DNA of 8,851 bases, from assembly GCA_035541995.1 (NCBI GenBank), contig DATKMG010000830.1, positions 1 through 8,851 of the forward strand, given 5' to 3'. Position numbers and translations under genes: made by a program. This DNA is from DATKMG01 sp035541995. GTDB lineage: Bacteria > Acidobacteriota > Terriglobia > Versatilivoradales > Versatilivoraceae. This document shows positions 1 through 6,987 of this stretch, in pieces (within the stretch, counting starts at the first letter, position 1; the number at the start of each line of letters is the position of its first letter). The notes under the pieces were generated by a model. That model was not told the DNA's origin. It saw only the letters and a list, made by a program, of their open reading frames with translations, and did no database searches.

Positions 1-68
1 GGCCCCCCCCCGGCAACCCTTCTACGTCCCTATTCGGTCAACGGCTCCCGAGGCATCATTCTTACCAA

Positions 69-380
69 CTATTCAGAAGCGGTCGAACCCTTGGCCTTCT
101 CTTCGCGATATGCCTGTTTCCCGGCTTCGATTGCAGCAGAAATCTGCTCCTTTTGGGTGTTCACCAATTCCTTTCCCTTGTCGATATAAGTGGTGACCTT
201 TTCCGACACATCACGGCTGGCGTTCGATAGACGGTCCTTACTTTCTGAGGCCTTCTGTGCTATCAAATCCCGGGTTTCACGTCCTGAACGAGGCGCAAAT
301 AATAAGGCAATAATTGCGCCAATGCCTCCTCCCACTAAAAAGTAAGCTAGCTTCGAAATCGGACTGTTTTGGTCGTTCAT
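69..380 (-). CDS. YtxH-family small membrane protein
   Basis: A 103-residue protein with one N-terminal membrane segment (about residues 10-29, glycine-rich then aliphatic). It is followed at once by FAPRSGRETR (28-37), the hallmark of the YtxH family (gas vesicle/general stress-like). The rest (about 38-98) is charged, Ala/Lys/Glu-rich and likely an amphipathic or coiled-coil helix facing the cytoplasm. The molecular role of the family is poorly defined; several members are linked to general stress. The ATG at 380 was chosen over a start nine codons upstream because a near-perfect Shine-Dalgarno (GAGGAGGTG) sits just before it. The gene follows uvrC on the same strand, but a terminator and an extended -10 lie between them, so it is probably transcribed alone. 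Family assignment is fairly sure; function is not. Confidence 0.85.
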   Translation of the reverse strand: MNDQNSPISKLAYFLVGGGIGAIIALLFAPRSGRETRDLIAQKASESKDRLSNASRDVSEKVTTYIDKGKELVNTQKEQISAAIEAGKQAYREEKAKGSTASE

Positions 381-417
381 AATCCTGCACCTCCTCAGAA
401 CCTTCACTCTAGCAACA

Positions 418-426
418 ATTGTATCA
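418..426 (-). promoter_or_regulatory. Extended -10 promoter candidate for the YtxH gene
   Basis: Read on the minus strand, TGATACAAT fits the extended -10 pattern TGnTATAAT with one mismatch. It lies 37 bp upstream of the ATG at 380, leaving room for a short leader with the strong ribosome site. No -35 hexamer is evident, as is common for extended -10 promoters. It begins about 10 bp past the T-run of the uvrC terminator, which supports separate transcription. Confidence 0.4.
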
Positions 427-436
427 TCATGCTAGG

Positions 437-467
437 AAAAAACCAGACTGGGAATAGTGGCCCAGTC
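437..467 (-). terminator. Rho-independent terminator downstream of uvrC
   Basis: Minus strand: GACTGGG (467-461), an 8-nt loop, CCCAGTC (452-446), then TGG and a run of six T (442-437). A perfect 7-bp stem followed by a U-tract is the classic intrinsic terminator. It lies about 85 bp after the uvrC stop. Confidence 0.6.
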
Positions 468-474
468 CTCGGGA

Positions 475-499
475 GGGCTCCGTCGGGAGCCCCCTTTTT
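475..499 (+). terminator. GC-rich hairpin with a plus-strand T-run
   Basis: GGGCTCC (475-481), loop GTCG, GGAGCCC (486-492), then CC and TTTTT (495-499). The T-run follows the stem only on the plus strand, so as a terminator it would stop transcription entering the 3' end of uvrC from the left. No plus-strand gene is visible to the left in this window. On the minus strand it may simply be one stem of a compound uvrC 3' structure. Confidence 0.4.
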
Positions 500-533
500 G
501 TAGATTAAGGAGACCCTGCAAGAAAGTCGGAGG

Positions 534-566
534 AATAAAGAGCAAACTGACCTTAGCGCAGGTCAG
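534..566 (-). terminator. Hairpin overlapping the uvrC stop codon, U-rich tail
   Basis: Minus strand: CTGACCT (566-560), a 6-nt loop, AGGTCAG (553-547), then TTTGCTCTTTATT. The perfect 7-bp stem contains the uvrC stop within its loop and second arm. The interrupted T-tract makes it a weaker candidate terminator than the one at 437-467, or a 3'-end stabilising stem. Confidence 0.4.
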
Positions 567-2382
567 GACCCATCCTTGAATTGGCAGGATGGAAATACTG
601 GTAGACCCGTCGTGCCAGGTGAGGCGAGATCTCGCTGGCGAGTTCCTCCAAGGAGCACTGTGCAACATTCGGGGCACTCCCGAACCGAGTCAAGAGGCGC
701 TTGGCGGTTTTTTCCCCGACTCCCGGGATAGAGAGAAGTTCGCTGGTGAGAGTCCGCTTCCCACGCCTCTGTCGATGAAATGCAACAGCGAAGCGGTGAG
801 TCTCGTCGCGAATCCTTTGAACCAGATGTAGAACCGGAGACGTCCTGTCGAGAACCACCGGGTCCTCTTCTCCTCCTCGGATGTACAGGATTTCTTCCTT
901 CTTGGCGATACTTGCAAGAGGCAAGGTGGGCAGATCCAGTTCATCCAGGGCTTGAGCTGCAGCATGGAGCTGACCTAAGCCGCCGTCGATCAGCACCAGG
1001 TCGGGGAGAGGAAGATTCTCCTCCAGAAGCCGCTTGTAACGGCGTCTGACGACCTCATGGATGCTCTTGAAATCGTCCGGACCTTGCACGGTCTTGATGA
1101 TGAACTTTCGGTAATCGCTCTTTTTCATGTGCCCGGCTTCCCAAACGACCATGGAAGCCACCGAATCTGTGCCCTGGATGTTCGAGATATCGAAACATTC
1201 GATCCGATTAGGAGGAGACTCCAGCCCCAGGACAGAAGCCAAGTTCTCTGCAATCGCCTTGGCATCGGCGGCCGGAGTGCGGAAACGCTGATCAAAAGCC
1301 AGGCGGGCGTTCCTCTCAACCAGTTCTACGAAATCTCGTTTCTGACCGCGCTGGGGAATTCGGATCTCTACCTTGCGTCGGCGGCGGAGGGAAAGGAACT
1401 TCTCGAGGAGTTGGCGATCTTCGAAGTCCTCGGGTACGTAAATCTCGTCCGGCGTGAATTCAGAATTGAAATAGTATTGCTTCAAGAACGAAGAAAGGAT
1501 CTCCGAAACCTCGATTCCCTCGACCAGGTCTTCCCAAAAGAACTCTCGCCGATCCACAACCCGCCCTTCGCGGATGTGGAACATTTGGATAGCGGCACGT
1601 TCTACCTCCCGATAGAACCCGAAGACATCTCGATTGCCTGTTTGGGACGAAGCCATTTTTTGAGTTTCGGACAATTGTTCAATAGTTCTCAGGGTGTCAC
1701 GATAATGAGCCGCCATTTCAAATTGCTGCTGTTCGGCTGCCTGTTCCATCTTTGTCGTGAGCCGGCTGACCAGGTTCGAACGCTTCCCTTCCATGAAGAG
1801 CCTGAGATCCTGAATGCGACTTATGTATTCTTCTTTGGTGCAGACGGACTGAACACAGGGACCCATGCAGCGGCCGATGTGGTAGTCCAGACACACCCTG
1901 GGTCGGTTCCCGTCGACCTCGATGGAGCAGGCCCGGATCTGGAAGTGCCGGCTAATCAGCTTGAAGGTTCGAGAAGCCAGATTAGCGGGGAAATAAGGTC
2001 CAAAGTAAGCGGCTCCATCCTTTTTGATTCTCCGGGTGATCAATATTCGCGGGTATTCCTCGTTCAAGGTCAGCTTGATGTAGGGGTAAGTCTTGTCATC
2101 GCGCAGCAGGATGTTGTACTTGGGCTTGTGGCGCTTGATGAGGTTGTTCTCCAGCGCCAGGGCTTCCATTTCATTATCAACAACGATGAAATCCACATCC
2201 GCAATTTCTGCCCGCAAGTAGTCCAGTTTGAAGTCAGATCGGGATTCCTGAAAATATGAGCGGACCCGATTTCTCAGTGACTTGGCTTTGCCGACATAAA
2301 TGACCTTCCCCTTTGCATCCTTGTGCAGGTAGACCCCGGGGCCTGGTGGGACTGCGATTAACTTTTCCTCTAAGTCCTTCAT
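553..2382 (-). CDS. uvrC: UvrABC excision nuclease subunit C
   Basis: UvrC makes both incisions around UvrB-bound DNA lesions in nucleotide excision repair. At 609 residues it is full length (E. coli has about 610). Order of domains: GIY-YIG nuclease at about 14-95 (GVY at 16-18, YVG at 29-31), which cuts 3'; a cysteine cluster C152/C164/C172/C176 with the 12-8-4 spacing of the UvrC iron-sulphur ligands; a UVR UvrB-binding motif at about 205-237; the RNase H-like nuclease that cuts 5', with FDIS (Asp398), IDGG (Asp466) and AFHRQRR (His536); and tandem helix-hairpin-helix DNA binding at about 545-600 (SIPGVGEKTAKRLL). All key residues are present, so it should be active. No strong Shine-Dalgarno precedes the ATG. 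The upstream neighbour is a repeat-rich gap, and no uvrA, uvrB or SOS genes are adjacent. Confidence 0.98.
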   Translation of the reverse strand: MKDLEEKLIAVPPGPGVYLHKDAKGKVIYVGKAKSLRNRVRSYFQESRSDFKLDYLRAEIADVDFIVVDNEMEALALENNLIKRHKPKYNILLRDDKTYPYIKLTLNEEYPRILITRRIKKDGAAYFGPYFPANLASRTFKLISRHFQIRACSIEVDGNRPRVCLDYHIGRCMGPCVQSVCTKEEYISRIQDLRLFMEGKRSNLVSRLTTKMEQAAEQQQFEMAAHYRDTLRTIEQLSETQKMASSQTGNRDVFGFYREVERAAIQMFHIREGRVVDRREFFWEDLVEGIEVSEILSSFLKQYYFNSEFTPDEIYVPEDFEDRQLLEKFLSLRRRRKVEIRIPQRGQKRDFVELVERNARLAFDQRFRTPAADAKAIAENLASVLGLESPPNRIECFDISNIQGTDSVASMVVWEAGHMKKSDYRKFIIKTVQGPDDFKSIHEVVRRRYKRLLEENLPLPDLVLIDGGLGQLHAAAQALDELDLPTLPLASIAKKEEILYIRGGEEDPVVLDRTSPVLHLVQRIRDETHRFAVAFHRQRRGKRTLTSELLSIPGVGEKTAKRLLTRFGSAPNVAQCSLEELASEISPHLARRVYQYFHPANSRMGPDLR

Positions 2383-2432
2383 CGATTAGTATCTTAACAT
2401 GCCGGGGAAAAACTCTCAGATAAGGCACAAAG

Positions 2433-2594
2433 ATGCCTGTTCGAACAAGCCCCGACAATTGCACATACATCGACACGGGAATCAACACCGACCTCGATGT
2501 TAGGGAGGGCCAAAAAGTGGTTGTGGGCAAAGCCACGGTAGACAATTCCAACAACGCCCTGTTCCTGGTCCTGACTGCCAGGGTGGTGGATTAG
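2433..2594 (+). pseudogene. 53-codon ORF, possible 3' remnant of a larger gene
   Basis: ATG at 2433 to TAG at 2592-2594 encodes 53 residues. The codons favour G/C in third position and the sequence looks protein-like: a YIDTG segment (12-16), then REGQKVVVGKA (24-34), ending in a hydrophobic LFLVLTARVVD. This resembles, from memory, the C-terminal part of secreted or hypothetical acidobacterial proteins with EGQKVVVGK-type segments; I could not test this. No signal peptide or other N-terminal domain is present. An in-frame TAA lies at 2421-2423, and the start sits directly after AAGGCACAAAG, the core of the repeats found downstream. Two readings are possible: a real small gene, with weak Shine-Dalgarno AAGG, or a decayed C-terminal fragment. 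The second is slightly preferred. Confidence 0.4.
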
Positions 2595-2629
2595 TCGCGG
2601 TCTTATTCCGGGTCACGGTCGTGGATTGC

Positions 2630-2657
2630 GTAGGGGCGACCGGCCAGTCGCCCCTAC
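2630..2657. repeat. REP-like palindrome, 11-bp perfect arms
   Basis: GTAGGGGCGAC (2630-2640), spacer CGGCCA, GTCGCCCCTAC (2647-2657). The arms are perfectly complementary. It lacks a T-run, so an intrinsic terminator is unlikely. From general knowledge, GTAGGGGCGAC-type palindromes recur in intergenic DNA of many environmental bacteria, which makes a dispersed REP-like element the best guess. No REP-associated transposase is in the window. Confidence 0.6.
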
Positions 2658-2669
2658 CGGACAGGCTTA

Positions 2670-2697
2670 CTCACCACTAAGGCACCAAGACGCCAAG
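2670..2697 (+). repeat. Left arm of a long imperfect inverted repeat
   Basis: Begins CTCACCACTAAGGCACCAAG. It matches the reverse complement of 2827-2854 at 23 of 28 positions. Its core AAGGCACCAAG is one base from AAGGCACAAAG, seen at 2422-2432 and twice in the right arm. Confidence 0.55.
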
Positions 2698-2826
2698 GCA
2701 AAGGCCGTGGGTAAATCCATCGAGTCCCATTAGCACTCTGACCCCTGTCACTCTCTTTCACTCAGGGTGATTAACCTCAGGATAGGTCCTCCACAATCCC
2801 TGAGAGGCAAGGTTCTCGGGCTCATT

Positions 2827-2854
2827 CTTTGTGCCTTTGTGCCTTGGTGGTGAG
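2827..2854 (-). repeat. Right arm of a long imperfect inverted repeat
   Basis: Reverse complement begins CTCACCACCAAGGCACAAAG. The core AAGGCACAAAG occurs here twice in overlapping tandem (2835-2845 and 2827-2837). Sequences of this AAGGCACAAAG type are, from general knowledge, common dispersed intergenic repeats in environmental bacterial genomes. Confidence 0.55.
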
Positions 2855-2927
2855 ATTCGCAGATAAATGCCCGTCCGATGTATTCCATGGTTTGAAGCCC
2901 GGAACCTGGTGTAGACTCTGATCCCAA

Positions 2928-4157
2928 ATGAGTCCGAAGGTGTCTTTCTTAATCACACTCGTCACCCTCTTCTCTGCTGCCACGTGGTGCGTCCCTCAGA
3001 TCGCCCGCAATGCCGTCATTCCCGGAATCGAAGTGCTGCTCAACGAGCGGCTCGATCTGGTCCGCGGCAAGCGAATCGGCCTAGTCACAAACCATACCGG
3101 GATCGATCGGCGAGGACGTCACGACATTGATCTATTGCGGGCCTTGCAGGGGGTGAAGCTGGTCGCCCTCTTATCTCCAGAGCACGGGATTCGCGGTCAG
3201 GCGCAAGCCGGAGAGACAGTCTCAAACACAAAAGATGCTGCCAGCGGCTTGCCCATCTATAGTCTCTACGGTCAGGTCACGCGCCCGACAGCAGAGATGC
3301 TCAGTGGCGTCGAGGTGCTCTTATATGACATTCAGGATCTTGGCGTTCGATTCTACACCTACATTTCAACGATGCGGGAGTGTATGAAAGCAGCGGCCAG
3401 CAAAGGGATACCGTTTATTGTCTTGGACCGGCCGGATCCATTGGGGGGAGAAATAATCGAGGGTGGGCTATTGGATCCCCAGTTCAAGTCATTCGTTGGG
3501 GCCTATGAGATCCCTATCCGTTACGGGATGACCCCGGGCGAATTGGCTCGGTACTATTGCGAGGAAAACGATCTTCACCTGCATTTAGAGGTCGTCAAGA
3601 TGAAAGGCTGGGGCCGCGGAGACTGGTATGACCAGACCGGACTGCCCTGGGTGGCCCCTTCGCCAAACATCCCCGATCTGGAGAGCGCTCTGGTTTATCC
3701 GGGGACGTGTCTGGTGGAAGGGACAAACCTTTCCGAAGGCCGAGGGACAGCCAAGCCTTTCCGGATCGTCGGAGCTCCCTGGATTGACGGGGACTGGCTT
3801 GCACGGAGCTTGAACGAGCGGCAATTGCCAGGGACGAAATTCCTGGCGGCCAGTTTCATTCCCACCCAGTCAAAGTTCACTGGACAAACATGCCGGGGAG
3901 TTGAGATTCAAATCATGGATCGGACCCGTTTCCGTCCCCTGCCAGGGACGATTGAACTCTTGAAAGCCGTGCGCTCCAAGTATTCCGAGCATTTCCAATG
4001 GAACCGTGACCATTTTGACCGGCTTGCTGGCTCAAGCCAGCTCCGCCTGGCAATCGACCAGGGACAGGGTACACAAGAGATCATTTTGGAGTGGCAGCAT
4101 CGTTTGAAGGACTTCGAACAGAAACGCCAAAAGTTCCTTCTCTACCCAGGAAGCTAA
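2928..4157 (+). CDS. namZ: Secreted DUF1343 protein, NamZ-type exo-N-acetylmuramidase
   Basis: A 409-residue protein with a Sec-type signal peptide (K4 followed by a hydrophobic core at about 5-20). The segment ATWC lacks a proper lipobox, so a soluble periplasmic protein is more likely than a lipoprotein. The mature part matches the DUF1343 family: GLVTNHTG (51-58), LLSPEHGIRG (81-90), YDIQDLGVRFYTY (133-145), LDRPDPLGG (166-174), and EGTNLSEGRGT (264-274). Characterised members (NamZ, glycoside hydrolase family GH171) release MurNAc from the non-reducing end of peptidoglycan fragments, for wall turnover and recycling. The conserved Glu85 in SPEHG is a likely active-site residue. No MurNAc recycling genes adjoin it, so the substrate in this organism is inferred from family only. 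The ATG at 2928 places the signal peptide correctly but has no clear Shine-Dalgarno. Confidence 0.88.
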   Translation: MSPKVSFLITLVTLFSAATWCVPQIARNAVIPGIEVLLNERLDLVRGKRIGLVTNHTGIDRRGRHDIDLLRALQGVKLVALLSPEHGIRGQAQAGETVSNTKDAASGLPIYSLYGQVTRPTAEMLSGVEVLLYDIQDLGVRFYTYISTMRECMKAAASKGIPFIVLDRPDPLGGEIIEGGLLDPQFKSFVGAYEIPIRYGMTPGELARYYCEENDLHLHLEVVKMKGWGRGDWYDQTGLPWVAPSPNIPDLESALVYPGTCLVEGTNLSEGRGTAKPFRIVGAPWIDGDWLARSLNERQLPGTKFLAASFIPTQSKFTGQTCRGVEIQIMDRTRFRPLPGTIELLKAVRSKYSEHFQWNRDHFDRLAGSSQLRLAIDQGQGTQEIILEWQHRLKDFEQKRQKFLLYPGS

Positions 4158-4181
4158 GCAGGGCCTTAATAGCCTCAATGA

Positions 4182-4311
4182 TTGGGTTTGACTTTTATGA
4201 AAATGCGAGCATCAAGGTGGCCGCCGCGCTCCGTCGCGGCGGTAGTCCGGTTCAAACTGATCGCCGCTCGGAGATCGGCTCCCACGCTAAACCCAAGACC
4301 GCCATTTTCAT
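4182..4311. repeat. Inverted-repeat element between namZ and hpt
   Basis: The centre is a GC-rich hairpin: CCGCCGCG (4221-4228), a 6-nt loop, CGCGGCGG (4235-4242). Two further inverted pairs surround it: TTGGGTTT (4182-4189) with AAACCCAA (4289-4296), and ATGAAAATG (4197-4205) with CATTTTCAT (4303-4311). The pairs cross rather than nest. No T-run follows any stem and no protein of recognisable kind is encoded. A dispersed non-coding repeat is the best guess. Confidence 0.4.
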
Positions 4312-4406
4312 CCGCGGTAGTGAGCTTGACAGGATCATGCGGCACTCTTTAGGAGAATTGCTACCCTTCTGTCATTTTGCCTTCGTTCCCGAGTTAGGAT
4401 AGATTA

Positions 4407-4426
4407 GTGAAGTTCCTAAACTTCAC
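4407..4426 (+). promoter_or_regulatory. Perfect 8-bp hairpin in the hpt leader
   Basis: GTGAAGTT (4407-4414), loop CCTA, AACTTCAC (4419-4426). It ends 21 nt before the hpt GTG start and just upstream of the AAGGG ribosome site (4432-4436). It could be an operator for a dimeric repressor or an mRNA hairpin acting on initiation. No T-run follows it, so it is not a terminator. Confidence 0.35.
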
Positions 4427-4447
4427 AGTCACAAGGGCATTCAGACC

Positions 4448-4978
4448 GTGTATCATCCCCTATTTAAGGTTCTAATTACCGAGGCTCAGATTCAACAGAG
4501 AGTCAAGGAACTGGGCCAGCAGATTAGCCAGGACTATGAGGGCAAGCAATTGCACCTGATCTGTATCCTTAAGGGGGCTTGCGTATTTCTGGCCGACCTG
4601 ATCCGACACCTGCCTCTTGAAATTTCGATGGATTTCATAGCGGTCTCCAGTTACGCTAACAGTTTGCACACTTCCGGTGAAGTTAAGATCATCAAAGATC
4701 TTGATTGCAGCATACAGGGTCGTAATGTTCTGGTAGTGGAAGACATTCTGGATACAGGGCTGACGCTCGATTACCTTACCCGCAACCTTTCGGCACGATG
4801 TCCCAACTCGTTGAGGATTGCCGCGTTTCTCAGCAAGCCTGCTCGGCGGATCAAATTTGTAGATGTAGCCTACGTCGGGTTTGAGATTCCGAACCAATTC
4901 GTTGTAGGTTATGGTTTGGATTTTGATGAAAAATACCGGAATCTTCCAACAGTTTCAGTAATCCAATCGGAAGGTTAG
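4448..4978 (+). CDS. hpt: Hypoxanthine phosphoribosyltransferase
   Basis: Purine salvage enzyme that joins hypoxanthine (and usually guanine) to PRPP, giving IMP or GMP in the cytoplasm. At 176 residues it matches the bacterial Hpt length. Visible motifs: LKG (41-43), which binds pyrophosphate; SSYANSLHTSGEVKI (67-81), the flexible catalytic loop; VVEDILDTGLT (96-106), the PRPP signature with the Glu-Asp pair; Lys130, which contacts the purine; and the C-terminal YVGFEIPNQFVVGYGLD segment (142-158). The start is GTG at 4448, the only sensible one in frame, with AAGGG about 11 nt upstream, slightly far. Transcription probably begins in the 290-bp gap after namZ. In many bacteria hpt neighbours tilS or ftsH; neither is here. 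Confidence 0.96.
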   Translation: MYHPLFKVLITEAQIQQRVKELGQQISQDYEGKQLHLICILKGACVFLADLIRHLPLEISMDFIAVSSYANSLHTSGEVKIIKDLDCSIQGRNVLVVEDILDTGLTLDYLTRNLSARCPNSLRIAAFLSKPARRIKFVDVAYVGFEIPNQFVVGYGLDFDEKYRNLPTVSVIQSEG

Positions 4979-5211
4979 AGAGTTCTCGATTACCAGCTCC
5001 TGCCAACACCGCATGTCGACATAAGAATTGTTCCAAGTTCTCACCGTCTTGATTGTTGCATGGTTTAAGGAACATCCTCGTGGAAGCTTGCTCTGGCAGG
5101 TTACCAACCAGCCGGATATTACATCCCTGATTGGCCACCCGGGCCTGACGCCCGATGCTATATGCCCCTGTGCAGTGCCGGAAAAACCACGGAATTTGGA
5201 AGAGTCGAATG

Positions 5212-6984
5212 ATGGAATCGAGCCCAGTGAAGAACAAGGACAGCATTTCCTCTGCTGAACGTTATGATCCAGGCCAGTTGCTGACTGCGATGATCGAGAT
5301 TGGTCGTGAGGCTGCGGCCATCCTCTCCCTGGATGAACTCCTGGAAAAGATCGCAGAACGCACTCGGGAGTTTATCGACTATCAGATTTTCGCAATTCTG
5401 CTTGCGGATGAAAATTCTCAGGAGCTCTATTTCCGATTCACCCAGGGATATCCGGAGGGAACCGTGGGGAATCGAATCCCTTTTGGAGAGGGCTTGGTCG
5501 GGGAGGCTGCAAGTCGCCGGCAACCTGTATTGGTGACTGATGTCAGCAAGGACACGCGCTATATCGATGTTGTTAAAGGCGTGAGGTCGGAACTGGCCAT
5601 TCCGCTCATCTCCAGGAACCGGGTAGTAGGGGTTCTGGATATCGAGAGCCTGCAGCCCAACTACTTCAAGGCCTATCACCAGGACATTCTGACCCTGTTG
5701 GCCTCCCAGCTGGCGGTAGCGGTCGACAATGCCAATCTTTACGAGTCACTAGCGACCCGGAGTGAGATGCTGGAGATTCTGCACGACATCGGCAAGGAAC
5801 TCACCTCTATTCTCGATCTGGAGCAGCTGCTGAAAAGGGTTGCCGAGCTGCTTCGTCGTGTTTTCCATTATCATGTCTTTTCGATTTTCTTGGTTGATGA
5901 AGAAGAGCAAGTCCTCAAAGCTCGCCTCTCTATCAAGTTCAACCGGAAGGCGATAGAAAAAGCACGGGTCCCACTAGGCAAGGGTTTAGTGGGAACTGCT
6001 GTCTCCAGGATGAAACCACTGCGCATTAACGATGTCAGCAAAGATCCGCGCTATATCCGGATGATTCCGGATACCCTTTCCGAAATGGTGGTTCCACTTG
6101 TATACAAAGATAAAGCGATCGGGGCCTTTGACTTGCAGAGCCCAGAGTTGAACTATTTCACTCCCTTTCATGAACAAGCCCTGGTAACGCTGGCCAGCCA
6201 TGTCGCCGTGGCCATCGAAAATGCGCGTCTATACGAAAGGGTGGTCGCTGCGGAAGCCATGCTGGATCGGGAACTCAAGATTGCCAGGGAGATTCAATAT
6301 AGTTTGATTCCGGACAAGTTTCCGGAAATCCAAGGTGCAACGTTCGCGGCCGAATATCGGCCTGCCAGAATCTTGGGAGGTGATCTTTATGATTTCTACT
6401 GGTACGACGAGAACGCCGTGGCCATGGCTATTGGAGACGTCTCCGGCAAGGGTGCGCCAGCTGCCCTGCTGGGAGCTTTGACCAGCGGTATCCTGCGGAC
6501 CCGGGCGGGTAGGAAATATGCTCCTGCCGAAATGCTCCGGTTGGTCAACCAGTCCTTGCGACAGCGCGTGATAGAAGGTAGATTCATGACCCTCTGCTAC
6601 GCCATTTACGAGGCGAAATCTCACTGTCTGAAATACTCAAACTCGGGTGCGCCAGCCCCTATACACTGCAAAGATGGTAAAGGTGAAATTCTTCATGTGG
6701 AAGGATTTCCACTGGGGATGTTTGACAACTCCGAATATCAGGAAGAGGAGGTGATCCTCCAGCCGGGGAGCACGGTCCTGTTTTACACGGACGGCTTGAC
6801 AGAGGCCCGCAACATGCGTGGCGAAGAGTTCGGGGCTCACCGGCTAAAGGAAGTCCTTGAAGACAATTCCCACTTGGAACCGGGAAAACTAATTGAGAAG
6901 ATATTTGACCAGTTGGAAAAGTTCTGTGTGGACAGTCGCAAGTTTGATGACCAGACAATCCTGGTCCTGAAGGTCAACGCGTGA
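5212..6984 (+). CDS. GAF-GAF-PP2C serine phosphatase (RsbU/SpoIIE type)
   Basis: A soluble protein of 590 residues with two tandem GAF sensor domains (about 20-180 and 185-342), a short helical linker, and a C-terminal PP2C-type phosphatase domain (about 365-590). Phosphatase motifs are intact: LGGDLYDFYW (388-397), IGDVSGKG (407-414), FYTDGLTEARN (524-534) and FDDQT near the end (Asp579, Asp580), supplying the metal-binding aspartates. Family members dephosphorylate an anti-anti-sigma factor in partner-switching control of stress responses, with the GAF domains gating activity by ligand or protein binding. No STAS antagonist or anti-sigma kinase lies nearby. ATGATG at 5209/5212 was chosen because GGAAGAG (5198-5204) precedes it; the frame is open to 5155 but without homologous-looking sequence. 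Starting at 5209 adds one residue. Convergent with tatA. Confidence 0.93.
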   Translation: MESSPVKNKDSISSAERYDPGQLLTAMIEIGREAAAILSLDELLEKIAERTREFIDYQIFAILLADENSQELYFRFTQGYPEGTVGNRIPFGEGLVGEAASRRQPVLVTDVSKDTRYIDVVKGVRSELAIPLISRNRVVGVLDIESLQPNYFKAYHQDILTLLASQLAVAVDNANLYESLATRSEMLEILHDIGKELTSILDLEQLLKRVAELLRRVFHYHVFSIFLVDEEEQVLKARLSIKFNRKAIEKARVPLGKGLVGTAVSRMKPLRINDVSKDPRYIRMIPDTLSEMVVPLVYKDKAIGAFDLQSPELNYFTPFHEQALVTLASHVAVAIENARLYERVVAAEAMLDRELKIAREIQYSLIPDKFPEIQGATFAAEYRPARILGGDLYDFYWYDENAVAMAIGDVSGKGAPAALLGALTSGILRTRAGRKYAPAEMLRLVNQSLRQRVIEGRFMTLCYAIYEAKSHCLKYSNSGAPAPIHCKDGKGEILHVEGFPLGMFDNSEYQEEEVILQPGSTVLFYTDGLTEARNMRGEEFGAHRLKEVLEDNSHLEPGKLIEKIFDQLEKFCVDSRKFDDQTILVLKVNA

Positions 6985-6987
6985 GAA

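Larger units (their letters stand above)
2595..2927. other. Repeat-rich intergenic region upstream of the muramidase gene
   Basis: This stretch has no convincing gene on either strand. It holds a perfect 11-bp-arm palindrome (2630-2657) and two inverted 28-bp repeat arms (2670-2697 and 2827-2854). The roughly 130 bp between those arms and the roughly 70 bp before the muramidase start show nothing recognisable. No clear sigma-70 promoter or Shine-Dalgarno for the downstream gene stands out. Confidence 0.7.

Noticed and set aside
3..11. Run of nine C at the left edge
   Set aside because: A homopolymer at a window edge with no further context; it may be a sequencing artefact and supports no feature.
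1057..2259. A 400-codon open frame on the plus strand opposite uvrC
   Set aside because: Its triplets are in exact register with the uvrC codons, so its stops would be the complements of uvrC TTA, CTA and TCA codons, which are rarely used here. The translation has no recognisable domain, whereas uvrC is complete on the other strand.
2438..2447. Palindrome TGTTCGAACA 56 bp upstream of uvrC as a LexA box
   Set aside because: The half-sites run GTTC then GAAC, the reverse of the Gram-positive LexA box order, and uvrC is often not SOS controlled. It also lies within the small ORF.
4326..4355. TTGACA as -35 of an hpt promoter
   Set aside because: The hexamer is perfect, but the sequence 16-18 bp downstream (around TTTAGGAG) is a poor -10, so I would not annotate it as a promoter.
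4091..4402. 103-codon ORF spanning the end of namZ and the gap
   Set aside because: It starts out of frame inside namZ, runs through the hairpin-rich repeat, and its translation resembles no family I know.
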